The notes under the pieces were generated by a model. That model searched no databases and was not told where the DNA came from. It was given only the letters and a program-made list of their open reading frames with translations. DNA of 5,635 nt from Methanosaeta sp. UBA80. Its GTDB lineage: Archaea; Halobacteriota; Methanosarcinia; Methanotrichales; Methanotrichaceae. Below are positions 1 to 5,635 of the stretch, in pieces. The DNA lies in the NCBI GenBank assembly GCA_002505805.1, contig DAWB01000156.1:1-5635 (forward strand). The letters are read 5' to 3'. How positions within the stretch are numbered: the stretch's first letter is position 1; every line of letters begins with the position of its first letter. Made by a program: the position numbers and the translations under genes.

Positions 1-2115
1 TTTGTGCGCATGTATGAGAAGGGCCTGATCTACCGGGAGGACCATCCGGTAAACTGGTGTCCCCGCTGCGGCACGGCCATAGCCTTCGCCGAGGTGGAAT
101 ACGACTCCCGTACCACCACCCTCAACTATATGCGCTTTGTCTCCGCGGATGGAGAGATGCAGATAGCCACCTCCCGGCCCGAGCTTCTCCCGGCCTGCGT
201 GGCCGTGGCGGTCCATCCTGATGACCAGCGCTATCAGAAGTTCATAGGCAAGAAGGTCCGGGTTCCTTTGTTTGATTATGAGGTGCCGGTCCTGGCCGAT
301 CCGGTTGTGGATACCGCCTTCGGCACGGGAATAGTCATGATCTGCACCTTCGGAGACAAGCAGGATGTGCGATGGTGGATGGAGCATCATCTGCCTCTGC
401 GCCAGGCCATAGACCGGGAGGGACATCTCACTGCCGTAGCCGGACCCTATGCCGGCCTCTCCGTAGGCCAGGCAAAGGAGAGGATCATCCGGGATATGCA
501 AAAGGAGGAGATAATCTTCCGGCAGGAGCCCCTGGAGCAGAATGTAGGGCTGTGCTGGAGGTGCAAGACCGCCATAGAGATACTCTCCGAGAGGCAGTGG
601 TTTGTGCGCATAAATTCCGAGGAGATCAAGAAGACGGCGGAGGAGATAGAATGGGTGCCCCCTCATATGCAGGTCCGGCTCAAAAACTGGGCTGACTCAG
701 TGGAGTGGGACTGGTGCATCTCCCGACAGAGGATCTTTGCCACGCCCATACCGGTCTGGTACTGCCGCTCCTGCGGTGAGGTTTTGGTGGCAAAAGAGGA
801 GTGGCTGCCCCTCGACCCCAATCAGACCCGCCCGCCGATAAGATGCAGATGCGGCAGCGACGATTTCATTCCGGAGAAGGATGTCCTGGACACCTGGATG
901 GACAGCTCCATCTCCGCACTGGCCGTGGCCGGCTGGCCGGATCGGGAAGACCTGAGAATGCCCACCCAGCTGCGCCCCCAGGGGCATGACATCATCCGCA
1001 CCTGGGCCTTTTACACCATTCTGCGCACCAAATCCCTGGAAGGTGTGAAGCCCTGGGATACCATACTGATAAACGGCATGGCCCTGGGCGAGGACGGCCA
1101 CAAGATGTCCAAGTCACTGAACAACTTCATCCGGCCGGAGGAGGTCTTTGCTACCAATGGAGCCGATGCCCTGCGGCAGTGGGGGGCCATGGGCGGCAGC
1201 CCTGGCAATGATATCATGTTCCAGTGGAAGGAGATAACCGCAGCCAGCCGCTTCCAGCAGAAGCTCTGGTCCATATTCCGCTTCTCTCTGCCCCTCATTG
1301 CCGATGTTGAGGCTGATCCGGGACAGGTGGACCGCTGGCTTTTGGGAGAGCTGGACCGTCTGGTGATCAGAGCCACAAAGGCAATGGAGGCCTTCCAGTT
1401 CGACGAGACCATGAAGGCCATACGGGGCTTTGCCTGGGAGACTCTGGCGGACAATTACATCGAGCTGGTCAAGGCCCGCCTCTACGGTCCGGACAGTCCG
1501 GAGAAAAGAGCCGCCCAGAGCACTCTCTACCGGGCTATTGAGACGGTAGCCCGGCTCATGGCTCCCTTCACACCCTTCATCTCCGAGGAGATCTTCCATA
1601 CCCTCACCAAAGAAAGCGTCCATGTGCAGAGCTGGCCGGAGCCGGCGGGGATAGAGGTCGACCCCGCCGGCCAGGCCATCAAGGAGATTGCCGCAGCCAT
1701 CCGACGCTACAAGGCGGAGAAAGGAATGGCCTTGAATGCCCCCCTGCCGGGAATTGTGGTCTACTCAGACCTCGGCCTGGAGACATTCGACCTCTCCGGG
1801 GTGGCCAACTCCAGCGTGGAGAGCCGGGCAGGAAAGCCGGATATCGAGATGAAGCCTGTAGCGGTCCGGCCCCAGATAAAGATAATCGGCCCCAGGTTCA
1901 AGGATAAGAGTGGCAAAATCATCCGAGCCTTGGCAGCCATGGATCCGGCCCGGGCGGCGGAGCAGAAAGCCTCCGGCTCTATTAAAGTTGATGTGGATGG
2001 GGAGAGCATTGACCTGCCGGCTGAGGCGGTGGAGATAGAGATGGAGACCCTTTCCGCCGGGCTGGCGGTGGATGTACTGCGCCTGGATGGCGCCAGCGTG
2101 CTGGTCCGCCGATGA
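1..2115 (+). CDS. valS: Valyl-tRNA synthetase, archaeal type, 5'-truncated
   Basis: Class I aminoacyl-tRNA synthetase that charges tRNA-Val with valine and edits mischarged threonine in the cytoplasm. The frame is open from base 1, so the N-terminus lies outside the window. About 704 codons remain; archaeal ValRS usually has roughly 860-880 residues, so about 150-170 are missing, including the HIGH motif. Visible in order: a CPRC zinc knuckle (58-69); CP1 editing-domain motifs (ATSRPE, VHPDD, FGTGIVM, TFGDKQD); a second CxxC (553-564); WCISRQR; a zinc site formed by CRSC (763-774) and CRC (844-852); [19 protein letters not shown]; and KMSKS (1102-1116) followed by LNNF. The C-terminal half is the anticodon-binding helical domain. 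I do not see the long bacterial-type coiled-coil arm, which fits an archaeal enzyme. The last four bases overlap the next start codon (ATGA). The GTG at 4 is not the true start. The family call is very secure. Confidence 0.97.
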   Translation, partial: FVRMYEKGLIYREDHPVNWCPRCGTAIAFAEVEYDSRTTTLNYMRFVSADGEMQIATSRPELLPACVAVAVHPDDQRYQKFIGKKVRVPLFDYEVPVLADPVVDTAFGTGIVMICTFGDKQDVRWWMEHHLPLRQAIDREGHLTAVAGPYAGLSVGQAKERIIRDMQKEEIIFRQEPLEQNVGLCWRCKTAIEILSERQWFVRINSEEIKKTAEEIEWVPPHMQVRLKNWADSVEWDWCISRQRIFATPIPVWYCRSCGEVLVAKEEWLPLDPNQTRPPIRCRCGSDDFIPEKDVLDTWMDSSISALAVAGWPDREDLRMPTQLRPQGHDIIRTWAFYTILRTKSLEGVKPWDTILINGMALGEDGHKMSKSLNNFIRPEEVFATNGADALRQWGAMGGSPGNDIMFQWKEITAASRFQQKLWSIFRFSLPLIADVEADPGQVDRWLLGELDRLVIRATKAMEAFQFDETMKAIRGFAWETLADNYIELVKARLYGPDSPEKRAAQSTLYRAIETVARLMAPFTPFISEEIFHTLTKESVHVQSWPEPAGIEVDPAGQAIKEIAAAIRRYKAEKGMALNAPLPGIVVYSDLGLETFDLSGVANSSVESRAGKPDIEMKPVAVRPQIKIIGPRFKDKSGKIIRALAAMDPARAAEQKASGSIKVDVDGESIDLPAEAVEIEMETLSAGLAVDVLRLDGASVLVRR

Positions 2116-2660
2116 TCGAGGTCGAGGTCAAGGCCCGGGCTCCGGAAGGAATGGCGGAGAGGATCGCTGCCCTGGGAGGGGAATTGATAGCGGTGGAAAA
2201 CCACCAGGACCTGTATTTCAATTCGCCCCTTCGCGACTTCAGGAGAAGCGATGAGGCTCTTCGCATCCGGATCAAAGAGGAGGGGGCCCGGCTGACCTAC
2301 AAGGGGCCCAAGATCGACAGAGCCACCAAGTCCCGCCTGGAATTGACGGTTAGAATAGATGATGTCCCGCAAATGAAAGAGATTCTAGGCCATCTCGGAT
2401 TTGTTTTCTCCGCCACGGTCCGAAAGCAGCGCCGAAAGTATTCCTATCAGGATGTGACGCTGGCTCTGGACGATGTAGAAGGGCTGGGGAGCTATGTGGA
2501 GGTGGAGGCCCGGGCAGAGGCGGACATCGAGGAGCAGAGGCGGAAGGTCCTGGAGGTTATGGGTGAGCTGGGACTGCATGAGTCCATAACAAGCTCGTAC
2601 CTGGAGCTGCTGGAGGACAAGAAAAAGCATCCTGCTGCAGGCAATAGCGAGCCGATCTGA
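2112..2660 (+). CDS. CYTH-domain protein (class IV adenylate cyclase CyaB / thiamine-triphosphatase-like)
   Basis: A 182-residue protein of the CYTH superfamily, whose members bind triphosphate compounds and metal ions in an eight-stranded beta tunnel. What the sequence shows: the N-terminal ExExK signature (E3, E5, K7), DLYF (33-36), EALRIR (48-53), LTYKG with K64, R75 and E77, KQRRKY (105-110), LDDVEGLG (119-126) and a closing acidic pair E130/E132. This is the usual set of basic and acidic tunnel residues, so the protein is probably catalytically competent. CyaB-type adenylate cyclase is a common database label, but archaeal family members may instead hydrolyse thiamine triphosphate, other nucleoside triphosphates or short polyphosphate; sequence alone does not decide. 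The ATG lies inside the valS stop (ATGA), with no evident Shine-Dalgarno sequence, which suggests translational coupling. The ORF ends TGATG, overlapping the next start by one base. Confidence 0.9.
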   Translation: MIEVEVKARAPEGMAERIAALGGELIAVENHQDLYFNSPLRDFRRSDEALRIRIKEEGARLTYKGPKIDRATKSRLELTVRIDDVPQMKEILGHLGFVFSATVRKQRRKYSYQDVTLALDDVEGLGSYVEVEARAEADIEEQRRKVLEVMGELGLHESITSSYLELLEDKKKHPAAGNSEPI

Positions 2661-3571
2661 TGTCCGACAGTCTCAGGATACAATCGCTGTCGATGCTTTT
2701 TCTGGTGATGGCAGTTCAGATTCTGGCCCTGGCGGTCACCCCGGCCATGTCTGTCAGCCAGGAAAGGGTGTTTGAGGACCCGACATCTGCTGCCAATCCA
2801 ATTTATTATATGCTTCTCATCCTGGCATTTACCGCCCTTCTTCTTTTGGCCATAAAGAAGAATCTGAGCTGGCTGGTGAGCGGTTTTATCCAAATCGCCA
2901 TAGCCAGCAGCATATACTATCTGGCAGTGGCCTTTCTGCCCCCCATTTATGCCCTGCTGGCGGCGGCAGGCGGGCTGCTTCTCGTACGCTATTATCCGGA
3001 GTGGTATGTCATAGATGGACTGGGCATTGCCGTTTCCGCCGGAATAAGCTCGCTGTTCGGCCTGAGCATGACCGTCATCCCCGCGCTCATTCTTCTCGTA
3101 ATCCTGGCGGCCTACGATGCCATATCCGTCTACAAAACCCGCCATATGGTCTCTTTAGCGGAGGGAGTGCTAAAGATGAAGGCTCCTCTGCTTTTCGTGG
3201 TGCCCAAGAGCCGGGGCTACAGCTTTCGGCGAGATCAGTCCATCCTCTCCAGCAGTGACCAAACAAGCCCGGCAGATGAGAAGCCCGGGTCGAGAGCAAG
3301 CAGCGGCAAAAGGGGAGCCTATTTTCTGGGGCTGGGCGATGCCATCATACCCACCATACTGGTCATATCTGCCAACACCACCTTTCCCCCAGGCGGCATT
3401 CTGGGTGTGAATATCCCAGCGCTGGGAGCCATGCTGGGAACATACCTCGGCTTTCTCCTGCTCATGAGCACATCCAGGGGTCGGCCCCAGGCGGGTTTGC
3501 CTTTCCTAAATTCAGGGGTGATACTGGGATTTTTAGCCGGCTGCGCCCTGGCCGGTGTCAGTCCATTTTAA
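2660..3571 (+). CDS. Presenilin/signal peptide peptidase-like intramembrane aspartyl protease (family A22)
   Basis: A 303-residue polytopic membrane protein, probably cleaving substrates within the lipid bilayer. Hydrophobicity read by eye gives nine membrane segments at about residues 10-30, 46-66, 69-92, 94-112, 115-137, 138-158, 222-242, 252-271 and 279-303, the presenilin-fold number. Both catalytic motifs are present: YD (Y152, D153) in segment 6 and GLGD (224-227, D227) in segment 7. The PAL-like element in segment 9 reads GLPFLN (L280, P281, F282), so it is L-P-F rather than strict P-A-L. The two aspartates are 74 residues apart and are separated by a hydrophilic Ser/Gly/Arg-rich loop (about 188-219). 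Length and topology resemble the crystallised archaeal presenilin homologue PSH. The start ATG overlaps the CYTH-gene stop (TGATG), so it is likely coupled to that gene. The physiological substrate is unknown. Confidence 0.9.
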   Translation: MSDSLRIQSLSMLFLVMAVQILALAVTPAMSVSQERVFEDPTSAANPIYYMLLILAFTALLLLAIKKNLSWLVSGFIQIAIASSIYYLAVAFLPPIYALLAAAGGLLLVRYYPEWYVIDGLGIAVSAGISSLFGLSMTVIPALILLVILAAYDAISVYKTRHMVSLAEGVLKMKAPLLFVVPKSRGYSFRRDQSILSSSDQTSPADEKPGSRASSGKRGAYFLGLGDAIIPTILVISANTTFPPGGILGVNIPALGAMLGTYLGFLLLMSTSRGRPQAGLPFLNSGVILGFLAGCALAGVSPF

Positions 3572-3592
3572 TTCAATTAGTTTTATCTTCTT
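3567..3592 (+). terminator. Possible T-rich archaeal terminator after the protease gene
   Basis: Immediately around the protease stop codon the plus strand becomes T-rich, with two TTTT runs in about 20 bases, standing out from the G+C-rich surroundings. Archaeal transcription often ends at such U-rich stretches without a strong hairpin. The stretch lies largely inside the 3' end of the convergent minus-strand gene, whose own downstream side shows no comparable T-run. This is a composition argument only; no stable hairpin precedes it. Confidence 0.35.
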
Positions 3593-4100
3593 GCCCCCGC
3601 CACCCATCGCCCCTCAGCCCCATGATCTCCTCTACTCTTACCTCGGTCAGCTTCCAGACGGTGTTCTTTCCTCCCTGAAGCAGCGCGTCCACCGGCTCCT
3701 CGGGAGAGTGGCCTAGAGCAGACATGACATTGGGCGAGAGGCTCCTGCTTTTTATCAGGCCTACAAACCTCTCTCTAACCGCTCTCTTTTTCTCGTCGTC
3801 TTCGAGCTCCACCAGCCGACCGGGCAGAGAGACAAAGCTGAAGTGAGTGAGGTCCGGTGAATAGTGCTCTATCTCCACAGTCACCAGGGGATTGTCCCGA
3901 AAATATTGGACCTTCCTGCCGTAGTTGCTGGATAGAAAATACATGTACCTCCCATCAAAGACATATAGAAAAGGGGCTATGTGGGGATAGAGGCCTCCCT
4001 TAAAAGCAATGCGGCAGATGTACTGATCCTCAACCAGACGGTCGTACTCTGCCTTTGCCATGCGGGGCATTTTAAAGACATCTCTATTGTTAATCGCCAT
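3573..4100 (-). CDS. Pyridoxamine 5'-phosphate oxidase-like FMN-binding split-barrel protein
   Basis: A protein of about 175 residues with the split-barrel flavin-binding fold of the PNPOx-like superfamily. Visible features, numbered from the chosen start: an N-terminal helix MPRMAKAEYDRLV (11-23), the strand pair IAFKGGLYPHIAPFLYVFDG (31-50), YFLSSNYGRK (54-63) and FRDNPLVTVEIE (67-78), then FVSLPGRLVEL and a C-terminal helix with SPNVMSALGHSPEEP. These are typical of small FMN- or F420-related reductases and oxidases, also annotated in some bacteria as nitroimidazole-resistance-like proteins; the substrate cannot be read from sequence. The frame is open upstream to an ATG at 4193, but those extra residues look non-homologous. 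I chose the ATG at 4098-4100 because a promoter-like motif lies about 40 bases upstream, at the same offset as for the divergent gene, and a weak GGGA sits 10 bases upstream. The ATG at 4068-4070, preceded by GAGATG, is a serious alternative and may match related proteins better. Confidence 0.85.
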   Translation of the reverse strand: MAINNRDVFKMPRMAKAEYDRLVEDQYICRIAFKGGLYPHIAPFLYVFDGRYMYFLSSNYGRKVQYFRDNPLVTVEIEHYSPDLTHFSFVSLPGRLVELEDDEKKRAVRERFVGLIKSRSLSPNVMSALGHSPEEPVDALLQGGKNTVWKLTEVRVEEIMGLRGDGWRGQEDKTN

Positions 4101-4133
4101 TGCTATCATATCCCGGTCAAGCAGAAAATAGAG

Positions 4134-4141
4134 TATGCAAA
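4134..4141 (-). promoter_or_regulatory. Candidate box A (TATA element) for the flavin-fold gene
   Basis: On the minus strand this reads TTTGCATA, matching 6 of 8 positions of a TTTATATA-like archaeal TATA box, and overlaps the left arm of the inverted repeat. With the usual spacing of about 25 bases to transcription start, the leader before the ATG at 4100 would be roughly 10-14 bases. The assignment is tentative because neither a strong purine-rich BRE nor a start site can be verified by eye. Confidence 0.35.
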
Positions 4142-4155
4142 GATCCTTGAAAAGA

Positions 4156-4169
4156 CTTTCGCGAGAAAG
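4156..4169 (+). other. Short hairpin with GCGA loop between the divergent genes
   Basis: CTTTC (4156-4160) and GAAAG (4165-4169) are perfect complements around a GCGA loop of GNRA form. The octamer ACTTTCGC occurs here (4155-4162) and again at 4179-4186, 24 bases on, so the second copy could pair with the same GAAAG. It lies midway between the two repeat arms and upstream of both predicted transcripts, so a DNA-level operator is more likely than an RNA element. A five-base stem alone is weak evidence. Confidence 0.25.
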
Positions 4170-4191
4170 GAAATGCACACTTTCGCCCCGC

Positions 4192-4199
4192 AAGCATAC
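4192..4199 (+). promoter_or_regulatory. Candidate promoter element for the radical SAM gene
   Basis: AAGCATAC lies in the right arm of the inverted repeat, mirroring the element that faces the other way. It would place transcription start near 4220-4225 and leave a leader of roughly 10-15 bases before the ATG at 4235. A TTTAAG at 4204-4209 is an alternative box and would make the mRNA nearly leaderless. No Shine-Dalgarno sequence precedes the ATG, which is compatible with a very short leader. Confidence 0.3.
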
Positions 4200-4234
4200 T
4201 CTCTTTAAGCCGCAATCCCCCTTTTCTAACTGCT

Positions 4235-5557
4235 ATGGTCAGCTTGGAGAAGATGGCCCGGCTGGCGATGGAATGCAGATTCGACTCGCTGGGCCGGAGC
4301 GCATCAGAGGATGCAGCGAGCCTGATGCCTCATAGCAATACCGCAGATTGCGCTTCAGCAAAGATCGAGATTGGTGGCTGTGGACCCAAGAACAGCCCGA
4401 CAGAAATGATCGCCGACAGGGTGAATGAGAAAAAGCTTGCCGTTCTGGGAGAGGCCACAAAACATGATGTTTGCGCCTCCACATTCTCTCCCCGCAGCGA
4501 GCCTCTGCCCGGAATCTGCCATGCATTCACCCAGGACGGCAGATGCGTCAGCCTCTTCAAGACCCTTTACACCAATCTCTGCTCCCATCAGTGCGGCTAC
4601 TGCAGCAACTCCGCCGGCTGCATGAACAGGGGGCAGGCCTTCTCCTATACCCCGGAGGAGCTGGCCCGGATCACACTCTCTCTATATCGAGGCAACTACA
4701 TTGAGGGCCTCTTTCTCAGCTCCGGGGTGGGGAGGGACGAGGAAAGGATCACCGAGAAGATGATCGAGACCATCCGGCAGCTTCGCCAAGAGCACTGCTT
4801 TTCCGGTTATATTCATCTCAAGATCCTGCCCGGCTCATCCAGGTCCCACATCCAGGAGGCCATGATGCTGGCGGATCGGGTGAGCATCAACCTTGAAGCC
4901 GCCTCCGCCTCCCATCTGAGCGAGATCTGCTCCACCAAGAGCTATGAGAGCGATATACTTCAGAGGCAGAGGTATATTCAGAGGCTCATGACGGAGTTGA
5001 GATCGGAAGATGGCCGGGCCATTCTCCCTGCCGGCCAGACCACCCAGATGGTGGTGGGAGCAGGGGGGGAGAGCGATGAGGAGATCTTTCAACGAATGAT
5101 CTTTGAGTACAATGAGATCAATGTCAAGAGGACCTACTACAGCGCTTTCTCCCCCCGGCAGGGCACACTTCTGGAGGCTCGCCCGGCAGAGGCCCTCTGG
5201 AGGGAGAGACGCCTTTACCAGATGGACTGGCTCTACCGGGTCTATGGCTTTCGCCCCAGCGAGATCCGATATGCCTTTGATGAGAGCGGCTTTCTGCCCA
5301 ACTCCGATCCCAAGATGGCCATAGCCAGAGAGTTTTTGGATCTGCCCCTTGATCCCAACCGGGCATCCTACCAGCAGCTATTGAGGGTGCCGGGAATCGG
5401 TCCCAAGAGCGCCAGGAGGATTATAGCCAGGCGAAAAAGCCAGGCCATCCTCTCCCGAAGAGAGCTGGCTATATTGGGGGTTCGGATCAGGAAGGCCGCC
5501 CCATTTCTAAAGATCAACGGCTGGACGGAAGCCACTCTGGAGAGGTGGCAGGCTTGA
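4235..5557 (+). CDS. Radical SAM protein with C-terminal helix-hairpin-helix, putative DNA modification/repair family
   Basis: A 440-residue protein. The radical SAM iron-sulfur motif is C116-x3-C120-x2-C123 (CSHQCGYC), which should hold a [4Fe-4S] cluster for cleaving S-adenosylmethionine. Before it are family-typical KLAVLGEATKHDV (67-79), GICHAF (93-98) and DGRC (101-104), giving further cysteines C80, C95 and C104. After it come NYIEGLFLSSGV, GYIHLKILPG, a Q-T-T-Q-M-V-V-G-A strand, YYSAFSP and RLYQMDWL. The C-terminus is a helix-hairpin-helix DNA-binding unit: NRASYQQLLRVPGIG (375-389) followed by KSARRI. This combination matches the COG4277-like family labelled putative DNA modification/repair radical SAM protein; its reaction is unknown to me. 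About 62 residues precede the point where family resemblance starts. I chose ATG 4235 from its distance to the promoter motif; ATG 4253 and GTG 4421 are alternatives. The stop overlaps a following frame. Confidence 0.9.
   Translation: MVSLEKMARLAMECRFDSLGRSASEDAASLMPHSNTADCASAKIEIGGCGPKNSPTEMIADRVNEKKLAVLGEATKHDVCASTFSPRSEPLPGICHAFTQDGRCVSLFKTLYTNLCSHQCGYCSNSAGCMNRGQAFSYTPEELARITLSLYRGNYIEGLFLSSGVGRDEERITEKMIETIRQLRQEHCFSGYIHLKILPGSSRSHIQEAMMLADRVSINLEAASASHLSEICSTKSYESDILQRQRYIQRLMTELRSEDGRAILPAGQTTQMVVGAGGESDEEIFQRMIFEYNEINVKRTYYSAFSPRQGTLLEARPAEALWRERRLYQMDWLYRVYGFRPSEIRYAFDESGFLPNSDPKMAIAREFLDLPLDPNRASYQQLLRVPGIGPKSARRIIARRKSQAILSRRELAILGVRIRKAAPFLKINGWTEATLERWQA
5541..5548 (+). promoter_or_regulatory. 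Shine-Dalgarno sequence for the frame starting at 5554
   Basis: GAGAGGTGG lies within the last codons of the radical SAM gene. Its GAGGTG core (5542-5547) matches the archaeal anti-Shine-Dalgarno consensus and sits six bases before TTG at 5554. It is the best ribosome binding site in the window and decides the start proposed for the next gene. Confidence 0.5.
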
Positions 5558-5635
5558 GGGCAGGCCGGAATTTCCTGTTCTATCTCCGCCTGCACCGGGA
5601 TTGCAGCGAGAGGCTGCTGGCCCGGGCCGGGCAGT
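5554..5635 (+). CDS. Start of an unidentified gene, truncated by the window end
   Basis: From TTG at 5554 the frame is open to the window edge, giving 27 codons (L-R-A-G-R-N-F-L-F-Y-L-R-L-H-R-D-C and on), a basic start. TTG overlaps the TGA stop of the radical SAM gene (TTGA) and has a well-spaced GAGGTG upstream, so co-translation is likely. GTG at 5545 in the same frame is an alternative start but lies inside the ribosome binding site. I do not recognise the product. In many genomes this radical SAM family is followed by a conserved partner or a uracil-DNA-glycosylase-like protein; these 27 residues do not let me confirm either. Confidence 0.45.
   Translation, partial: MRAGRNFLFYLRLHRDCSERLLARAGQ

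Larger units (their letters stand above)
4126..4206. repeat. Outward-facing 13-base inverted repeat in the divergent promoter region
   Basis: The left arm (4126-4138) and right arm (4194-4206) are inverted copies matching at 12 of 13 bases; read outward, each is GCATACTCT[A/C]TTT. The inner 8 bases (GCATACTC) match exactly. The 55 bases between the arms make a simple RNA hairpin unlikely. Each copy begins about 40 bases (38 and 41) before the ATG of the gene it faces, so the pair is best read as matched promoter or operator elements for the two divergent transcripts. Confidence 0.65.

Noticed and set aside
4..12. GTG at position 4 as the start of a complete valyl-tRNA synthetase.
   Set aside because: The frame is open from base 1 and the class I HIGH region is absent, so the gene is cut by the window edge rather than starting here.
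697..2372. Several long minus-strand reading frames opposite valS and the CYTH gene (for example 1114-1623 and 1761-2372).
   Set aside because: They lie opposite well-recognised coding sequence, show no protein family I know, and are the usual antisense by-products of G+C-rich DNA.
2492..3145. A 217-codon minus-strand frame across the CYTH/protease junction.
   Set aside because: It overlaps two clearly real genes and has a low-complexity, shadow-like composition.
4101..4193. Upstream ATG at 4191-4193 as the true start of the flavin-fold gene.
   Set aside because: The extra 31 residues do not resemble the family, and they would place the start beyond the promoter-like motif facing this gene.
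4239..4588. Minus-strand frames of 76-95 codons opposite the N-terminal part of the radical SAM gene.
   Set aside because: They have no recognisable domains and lie opposite the open frame of the radical SAM gene; considered because that N-terminal extension is itself uncertain, but nothing supports them.
1..5635. CRISPR arrays, insertion sequences, tRNA or rRNA genes.
   Set aside because: No regularly spaced repeats, transposase-like products, terminal inverted repeats or cloverleaf-like segments were seen on either strand.

Overview
The window looks like a piece of a euryarchaeal methanogen chromosome, most likely from the Methanosarcinales/Methanothrix side. This is inferred from gene content and protein style: an archaeal-type valyl-tRNA synthetase, an archaeal presenilin-type membrane protease, a flavin-fold protein of a kind I associate with methanogens, and heavy use of ATA and AGG codons in otherwise G+C-rich DNA. 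No 16S rRNA or other decisive marker is present, so the genus is a guess. I see no mobile elements, CRISPR arrays, tRNA or rRNA genes. Coding density is very high.

Layout. (1) Positions 1-3571 hold three plus-strand genes: valS (5' end cut off by the window), a CYTH/CyaB-like triphosphate-binding protein, and a nine-helix presenilin/SPP-like aspartyl protease. The stop of each overlaps the start of the next (ATGA, then TGATG), so they very likely form one translationally coupled operon. (2) A minus-strand gene for a small FMN-binding split-barrel protein converges on the protease gene with a single base between the two stop codons. (3) A divergent intergenic region of about 134 bases (4101-4234) separates it from (4) a plus-strand radical SAM protein with a C-terminal helix-hairpin-helix domain, of the family described only as putative DNA modification/repair. 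(5) A further plus-strand reading frame begins at the radical SAM stop codon (TTGA overlap, good Shine-Dalgarno sequence) and runs off the window.

How the parts may work together. The first operon joins translation (valS) to a nucleotide/triphosphate-binding protein and an intramembrane protease. No direct biochemical link is known to me, so they may simply share expression. The most notable non-coding signal is in the divergent region. A 13-base motif occurs twice in outward-facing orientation (12 of 13 bases match), and each copy starts about 40 bases upstream of the start codon it faces. This suggests matched promoter/operator elements that co-regulate the flavin-fold gene and the radical SAM operon. 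The radical SAM protein also has about 62 extra N-terminal residues before the point where its family resemblance begins.
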